Part shown: in pieces, positions 59,696 through 64,000 of the stretch
Numbering within the stretch: the stretch's first letter is position 1
Layout: every line of letters starts with the position of its first letter
NCBI GenBank assembly: GCA_020633295.1
Contig: JACKDW010000018.1
Location: forward strand, 124,001-188,000
Direction of reading: 5' to 3'
Source: Myxococcales bacterium
GTDB taxonomy: Bacteria > Myxococcota_A > Polyangia > Nannocystales > Nannocystaceae
DNA: 64,000 nt
The notes under the pieces: model-generated
What the model was told of the DNA's origin: nothing
Databases searched by the model: none
The model's input: the letters and a program-made list of their open reading frames with translations, nothing else
Program-made: the position numbers and the translations under genes

Positions 59696-59993
59696 GCCCG
59701 GGCGCGCCGCGACCAACCTGTCCTTTCGAACGCCCGCGGCGCTCGCGGCTCACGCGACGCGCGGGGGCCTGGGAGGGGTCGCCGGCGGAGCGCGGCCGCG
59801 CTCGTCCGCCTCAGCGGCGCCGGCGCTCGTCGACTCGCGGTCGCCGGCGCTCGGCGCCTCGCGGCCCGGCGCTCTTAGACCGCGTCACCCGCTGCGGCAA
59901 TTTTCGACCCAGGCGCGCGTTCGAAAACCCCCGCGTTCCTGCTAGCGTGTTGTCAGCGGACGGCGTTCCTCGGCCTGCCGCTCCCCGCCGCCC

Positions 59994-61262
59994 ATGCCCG
60001 CGCCTCTGACCGTAACGCCGCCTCGCTCCGGTGGCGGCGTGTTCCTCGACTTCTTCTTTAACCTCCGCGCCCGCGGCGTGAAGGTCGCGACCCACAACTG
60101 GCTCGCGCTCATGGACGCGCTCGGCCGCGGCCTGCACAAGGACTCGCTCGACGGCTTCTACGCGGTCGCGCGCTGCCTGCTGATCTCGAGCGAGACGCAG
60201 CTCGACACCTTCGACCAGGTGTTCGGCGAGACCTTCCGCGGCGTGCGGGTCGACGCCAAGGCGCTGCTCGACAACCTCGACGCCTGGCTCAAGGATCCAA
60301 AGCAGCTCGAGCACCTCGACCCCGCGCTCAAGGCGTTGATCCAGAGCATGGACCTCGAGCAGCTGCGCGAGGAGCTGAAGAAGCGGCTCGCCGAGCAGAA
60401 GGAGCGACACGAGGGCGGCAACCGCTGGGTCGGCACCGGCGGCACCTCGCCGTTCGGGCAGGGCGGCTACAACCCCGCGGGGATCCGCATCGGGGGCGGG
60501 GGCGGGGGCCGCAGCGCGCTCGCGGTCGCCGACGCGCGCCGCTTCGCCAACTTCCGCAAGGACCTCGTGCTCGACACCCGGCAGATCGCGGCGGCGCTCC
60601 GGCGCCTGCGCAAGCTCAGCCGCGAGGAGGGCGAGCCCGAGCTCGACCTCGACGGGACCATCGACAAGACCGCGCGCAACTGCGGCGACATCGACATCGT
60701 CATGCAGCCGCCGCGCAGCAACAACGTGCGCCTGCTGCTGCTGCTCGACGTCGGCGGCAGCATGGACCCGCACGCGCACCTCGTCTCGCGCCTGTTCAGC
60801 GCCGCGCACCAGGGCGGCAACTTCCGCGAGCTGCGCTCGTACTACTTCCACAACTGCGTCTACGACCGCGTGTACGAGGACGCGAGCTTCAGCGACGGGA
60901 TCAAGACGCAGGAGCTGATCCATCAGCTGACGAGGAAGTGGTACATCATCCTGGTCGGCGACGCCTACATGCACCCGGGCGAGCTCATGATGACCACCTC
61001 CGACTGGTGGTCGCCGCAGCGCGGCGCGAGCGGCCTGACCTGGCTCGCGCGCATCGCCGATCGGTTCCCGCGCTCCGCCTGGCTCAACCCCGAGCACCCG
61101 CGGCTCTACGACTCCGGCACGATCGCCGAGATCAAGCGCGTGTTCCCGATGTTCCCGCTGACGCTCGCGGGGCTCGACGACATGATCGCGCGCCTGCGTC
61201 GCCCGCAGGACCCGCGCCGGCGCACGCACGTCGCCCGCCTCGCGCAGAAGGCCGTGATGTAG
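59994..61262 (+). CDS. VWA-domain protein (MoxR partner)
   Basis: A protein of 422 residues. The first about 230 are charged and helical (LEQLREELKKRLAEQKERHEGG) with a Gly-rich stretch. The VWA domain begins at about residue 240 with LLLLLDVGGSMDPH; the metal motif DxSxS appears as DVGGS, so the first Ser is replaced by Gly, as in related MoxR-linked VWA proteins. WYIILVGDAYMHPGEL is a later strand of this domain. It is expected to act with the MoxR ATPase upstream, as a metal-dependent activator complex in the cytoplasm. Confidence 0.85.
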   Translation: MPAPLTVTPPRSGGGVFLDFFFNLRARGVKVATHNWLALMDALGRGLHKDSLDGFYAVARCLLISSETQLDTFDQVFGETFRGVRVDAKALLDNLDAWLKDPKQLEHLDPALKALIQSMDLEQLREELKKRLAEQKERHEGGNRWVGTGGTSPFGQGGYNPAGIRIGGGGGGRSALAVADARRFANFRKDLVLDTRQIAAALRRLRKLSREEGEPELDLDGTIDKTARNCGDIDIVMQPPRSNNVRLLLLLDVGGSMDPHAHLVSRLFSAAHQGGNFRELRSYYFHNCVYDRVYEDASFSDGIKTQELIHQLTRKWYIILVGDAYMHPGELMMTTSDWWSPQRGASGLTWLARIADRFPRSAWLNPEHPRLYDSGTIAEIKRVFPMFPLTLAGLDDMIARLRRPQDPRRRTHVARLAQKAVM

Positions 61263-61338
61263 CGATTCGCTGCGCGCCAGCGCGCACGTGGCGAAGAGGA
61301 CACGTGAGGCCGAGGCGTCGCGCGGCGAGCCGGCCGCG

Positions 61339-62187
61339 CTAGTCAGGCGCGGCCACCGGCGTCGGCGCGGCGGCCTCGCGCGCGCCGAGCTTCACCGCCT
61401 CGTCGATCTCGGCGGCCGTCCGCATCTTCGGGAGCTTCCCGCCGCGACCCGCCTCGGTCGGCACCGGCGGCGCCTCGGCGAGCTGCTTGATGATCTTCGC
61501 GACGCCCTCGCGATCGCAGTCCGCGTCGCGCCACGTCAGCTGCCGGACCCGCCGCCAGCCCGGGATGAACGCCCAGCTGATGTCCTCGTGGCTGCTCCAC
61601 AGCGCGCCCGGGACGCCCGGCACCGCCGTCGAGGCGAAGTCGGCGGGCGCGCCCATGCGGACGCGCAGGCGCTCGTCGTGCTCGCCTGCGGCCTCGGCCA
61701 CGGTCTTCCCGAGCGCGTACGAGAGCCGGTAGTACATCATCTCGCCGGCGGGCGGCTTGAAGAAGTAGTAGCCGCAGGTGGCGTGGAAGGACTCGCCCAT
61801 GTACAGGCGCTCGCCGCAGGCCTGCTGGACCGTGTCGACATCGAAGCCGAGGTCGAGGTCACAGCAGACCGGCTGCGGGTGCTCCGGCGCGAACAGCCGG
61901 CAGACCCCGTTGCTCTCGTCGGGCGCGCCCGACCCAGGCTTCGGGCCATCCCCGTCGTGGCGAGTGGCCGAGGGCGTCGGCGGTCGGTTCGGGCGGACGG
62001 CGTAGAGATCGCTGGTGTCGGCGGCGATGCGGTCATCCGCCGCCGCGATCTGCTTCGCCTCCCGCGCGGCCTCGGCGCGCTGCTCCTCGCTCGAGATCTC
62101 CTGCGGGCAGCCGGCGAGCCCGAACACGAGCGAGCCGGTGAGCGACAGCAGGACCGAGAGCGTCAGGAGCGGGCGCGAGGTCGACAT
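61339..62187 (-). CDS. Lipoprotein, unknown function
   Basis: A 282-residue protein whose signal ends in FGLAGC (lipobox). A charged linker of about 65 residues precedes a domain with an even number of cysteines (CRLFAPEHPQPVCCDLDLG, QQACGERLYMG, HATCGYYFF) and an Arg-rich end. No family is recognised. It lies downstream of the cyclase gene on the same strand with a 188-base gap. Confidence 0.55.
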   Translation of the reverse strand: MSTSRPLLTLSVLLSLTGSLVFGLAGCPQEISSEEQRAEAAREAKQIAAADDRIAADTSDLYAVRPNRPPTPSATRHDGDGPKPGSGAPDESNGVCRLFAPEHPQPVCCDLDLGFDVDTVQQACGERLYMGESFHATCGYYFFKPPAGEMMYYRLSYALGKTVAEAAGEHDERLRVRMGAPADFASTAVPGVPGALWSSHEDISWAFIPGWRRVRQLTWRDADCDREGVAKIIKQLAEAPPVPTEAGRGGKLPKMRTAAEIDEAVKLGAREAAAPTPVAAPD

Positions 62188-62375
62188 GCAGTAGGTTGGT
62201 TAGCCGAGCCTCCCGTTGGCCGCAAGGGGGACCTCGCGGCGCCTTCGAAGCGCGCTCGCGGATGTCAGAGGTGGGCGCGCGGGCGGCAATGACGTCGGCT
62301 GGTTCACGACGCCGCGCCGGCCGGCGTCGCGTCCGAGCCGCGCGCGCCTGTCGTCGCGCTCGCGGCTCGCGCTCG

Positions 62376-63092
62376 TCAGCGGCGCGCGCTCGTCCTCGTG
62401 GCGACCTTCGGTCGTTCGCCGCGCGCCTCGTGCAGTTCGAAGATCTCGAGCGAGCCCTTGCCCTTGACCTCGACCGGCCCGCGCGAGCGCCCGGCGAAGC
62501 GCCCGCCGAGCTCGTCCCACGCGAGCCGGCTGACGCACACGCGACCGACGACGCCGTGCGCCTCGATGCGCTGCGCCGTGTTCACCGTGTCGCCCCAGAT
62601 GTCGTAGAGGTACTGGCGCTCGCCGACGATCCCCGAGACCACGGGCCCGACGTGCACGCCGACGCGGACGTCCCACTCGGGCGCGTGGCGCCGGATCGAC
62701 TCGGTCATCGCCATCCCCAGCTCGACGCAGCGACGCACCGGGTCGTCGTCGTCGGGGTGCAGGCCGCAGGCCGCCATGAACGAGTCGCCGATGGTCTTGA
62801 TCTTCTGTACGCCGCGCTCCGCCGCCAGCTGTTCAAACGCGCTGATCAGCTGCTGCAGCGGCTTGATCACGTCCTCGGGCGGGCGGCGCTCGCAGTAGGC
62901 GGTGAAGCCGACGACGTCCGCGAACAGCACCGCGACGCGCTCGTGTCGACGCGGGCGCACGCTGCCGTGCGTGCGCAGCTCCTCGGCGATCGCGTCGGGC
63001 AGGATGACGCGCAGGAGCTCGTTGGAGCGCCGCCGCTCGCGATCGAGGCGCAGCATGAATCGACGCTCGCGCGCGCGGAGCCGCCGCTTCAC
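62376..63092 (-). CDS. Class III adenylate/guanylate cyclase domain protein, truncated or frameshifted at 5' end
   Basis: From a GTG at 63092 there are 238 residues. The cyclase domain shows VLFADVVGFT (metal Asp), KTIGDSFMAACG and IWGDTVNTAQRIEA, the core of class III nucleotide cyclases. In the same frame upstream, up to the stop at 63210, lies ASDFLSKPFNPPLLRARI, the last part of a response-regulator receiver domain. The gene therefore was probably a receiver-cyclase fusion that is now broken, or the assembly has an indel near 63180. The cyclase itself looks intact and would make cAMP or cGMP. Confidence 0.7.
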   Translation of the reverse strand: MKRRLRARERRFMLRLDRERRRSNELLRVILPDAIAEELRTHGSVRPRRHERVAVLFADVVGFTAYCERRPPEDVIKPLQQLISAFEQLAAERGVQKIKTIGDSFMAACGLHPDDDDPVRRCVELGMAMTESIRRHAPEWDVRVGVHVGPVVSGIVGERQYLYDIWGDTVNTAQRIEAHGVVGRVCVSRLAWDELGGRFAGRSRGPVEVKGKGSLEIFELHEARGERPKVATRTSARR

Positions 63093-63209
63093 GAGGCAGG
63101 TCTCGATGCGCGCGCGCAGCAGCGGCGGGTTGAAGGGCTTGCTCAGGAAGTCGCTCGCGTCGCGCGCGGGGGCCCGCCACGATCCCCGCAGCGCGCCGCT
63201 GCCCGCTTT
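63093..63209 (-). pseudogene. Remnant of response-regulator receiver domain
   Basis: Open frame continuous with the cyclase but with no ATG and a TAG just upstream at 63210-63212. It encodes DASDFLSKPFNPP, the C-terminal end of a receiver domain; the part that would carry the phosphorylated Asp is missing or lies in another frame. Confidence 0.45.
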
Positions 63210-63336
63210 CTAGCTGCGCTCGCGGGCGCGCTTCGTCCTTCGCGGTGCACGCGGGACCGCGCGTCGTGGCGCGGGAGTTGGCGCGGGTCGTGGAACGTCG
63301 CGGGGACGCGCCGTCGCGCGCTCGAGGAACCGACGC

Positions 63337-63663
63337 GGTCCGGTCGGCAGGCTGCTCACGCAGCGGGCGCTGGACGAGGGACACGCGGTCACCGCGGCGA
63401 CGCGTCACCCCGACGCCTTCCCCGTCCAGGCGCGCGAGCGCCTCGTCGTGCTGGAGGGCGATGTCTGTCGTCTCGCCGACGTCGCGCGCGCCGTCGCGGG
63501 GCAGGACGTGGTGCTCACCATGGTCGGCGTCCCGTACACTTTCAAGCCCGTGACGGTCTACTCCGTCGGCATCACGAGCATCCTCGCGGCGATGCAGGAG
63601 GCGGGGCTGCGCCGCGTCATCGCGGTCACCTCCGGCGGGACGAACCCGAAGCTGCCGCCAGGC
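63337..63663 (+). pseudogene. NmrA/NAD(P)-binding gene fragment
   Basis: The plus-strand frame reads GPVGRLLTQRALDEGHAV, LEGDVCRLADVARAVAGQDV, LTMVGVPYTF and RVIAVTSGGTNPK, the N-terminal Rossmann part of an NmrA-like NAD(P)-binding protein. The nucleotide loop before it (GATG) is not found: the upstream residues are Arg-rich. Beyond about 63663 the frame turns to noise. No start codon fits. It is probably a broken gene or an assembly frameshift. Confidence 0.45.
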
Positions 63664-63840
63664 CCTCAAGACCGCGTCGGAGATCCCCGGCGTCGGGTTG
63701 ACCGCCGACGACATCGGCGAACTTGGTGCCGCAGTAGACGGCCGAGCCGGGGTCGATCGACGCGGGCATCGAGAAGCTCGCCGCGCAGCGCGGAGCGTTC
63801 AGCGCGCGACTCGAACGTGGCTTGTGAGACAGGTTTGTGA

Positions 63841-63874
63841 AGCGCGCGGGCTCGGCGTCCCGAGCCCGCGCGCT
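63841..63874. terminator. 15-bp perfect hairpin
   Basis: AGCGCGCGGGCTCGG pairs perfectly with the mirrored sequence at 63860-63874 around CGTC, followed by TCGACC. It lies between the gene shards and the cytochrome peroxidase tail and could terminate the latter, which ends 46 bases away on the minus strand. Confidence 0.6.
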
Positions 63875-63919
63875 TCGACCCCTCAGCCCGCGCGCTCGCC
63901 CGCGCCGACGGCGGACGAC

Positions 63920-64000
63920 TCAGAGCGTCTTCAGGAACTCGATCACCGCCCGGCGCTCGCCGTCCGTCAGGTGATCCCCGAAGGGGTGCCCGGCGTTGGA
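63920..64000 (-). CDS. C-terminal tail of a cytochrome c peroxidase-like gene (partial)
   Basis: Only the last 26 codons are in the window, on the minus strand, ending in TGA at 63922-63920. The residues NAGHPFGDHLTDGERRAVI and FLKTL match the end of bacterial di-heme cytochrome c peroxidases and related c-type cytochromes ('GH.FG..LT..E..ALIEYLKTL'). The heme motifs lie outside the window, so the exact type cannot be told. Confidence 0.65.
   Translation of the reverse strand, partial: SNAGHPFGDHLTDGERRAVIEFLKTL

Noticed and set aside
1..64000. tRNA, rRNA or phage genes
   Set aside because: No cloverleaf-like, ribosomal or integrase, capsid or terminase sequences were recognised on reading; a covariance-model search would be decisive.

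Overview
The window looks like a piece of chromosome from a myxobacterium-type organism, most likely the Nannocystis/Plesiocystis side of the group. This is inferred from the very high G+C, the many lipoproteins with Ser/Thr/Asp linkers followed by Cys-rich repeats, a TPR-bearing Ser/Thr kinase, a PEGA-domain protein and a PurL of the roughly 1000-residue deltaproteobacterial type. No rRNA, tRNA, CRISPR array, insertion sequence or prophage was recognised. Genes alternate strand often and most operons hold one to three genes.

Layout. 1-7.2 kb: the end of a StyA-like flavin monooxygenase, a fatty acid desaturase, a zinc-ribbon membrane protein, a Ycf48-like repeat protein coupled to an alkyl-DHAP-synthase-like oxidase, cutA, a thioredoxin-like protein and a K+ channel with an RCK domain. 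7.2-12 kb: a lipoprotein, a large unknown gene with an apparent frameshift, an N6-adenine-type methyltransferase and a CxxCH lipoprotein. 12-20 kb: an atypical SDR divergent from a halogenase-like flavoprotein, then a Ser/Thr kinase (apparently frameshifted) facing a two-gene operon of a Stig1-like Cys-rich lipoprotein and a PEGA protein. 20-30 kb: lipoproteins, an M14 carboxypeptidase, leuS and a vWFA lipoprotein. 30-43 kb: a winged-helix-like protein, purL-purQ, a secreted double ricin-B-lectin protein, the DUF5685-type gene pair, a Spy-like protein, pyrE and a YqeY protein. 43-51 kb: an ankyrin protein, enoyl-CoA hydratase, an ABC transporter and a trypsin-like protease. 51-64 kb: a fibrinogen-domain lipoprotein, a translationally coupled amidinotransferase/GNAT pair, two beta-barrel-type proteins, an L,D-transpeptidase, a MoxR/VWA pair, a class III cyclase, a patchwork of gene shards and the tail of a cytochrome c peroxidase-like gene.

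How genes may work together. purL and purQ overlap by four bases and supply two parts of FGAM synthetase. The ABC ATPase and permease form one exporter. MoxR and VWA proteins normally act as a chaperone pair. The most unusual unit is at 37.2-40.1 kb: two adjacent genes share an Asp-rich motif resembling that of all-alpha isoprenoid synthases, and the second (DUF5685-like) ends in a tail with 44 cysteines. The amidinotransferase/GNAT pair at 52.9-54.8 kb could make or acylate a guanidino metabolite.

Three places (about 9.72 kb, about 15.41 kb and 63.1-63.8 kb) show coding signal jumping between frames. Either these genes are damaged or the assembly carries indel errors, so start sites there are uncertain.
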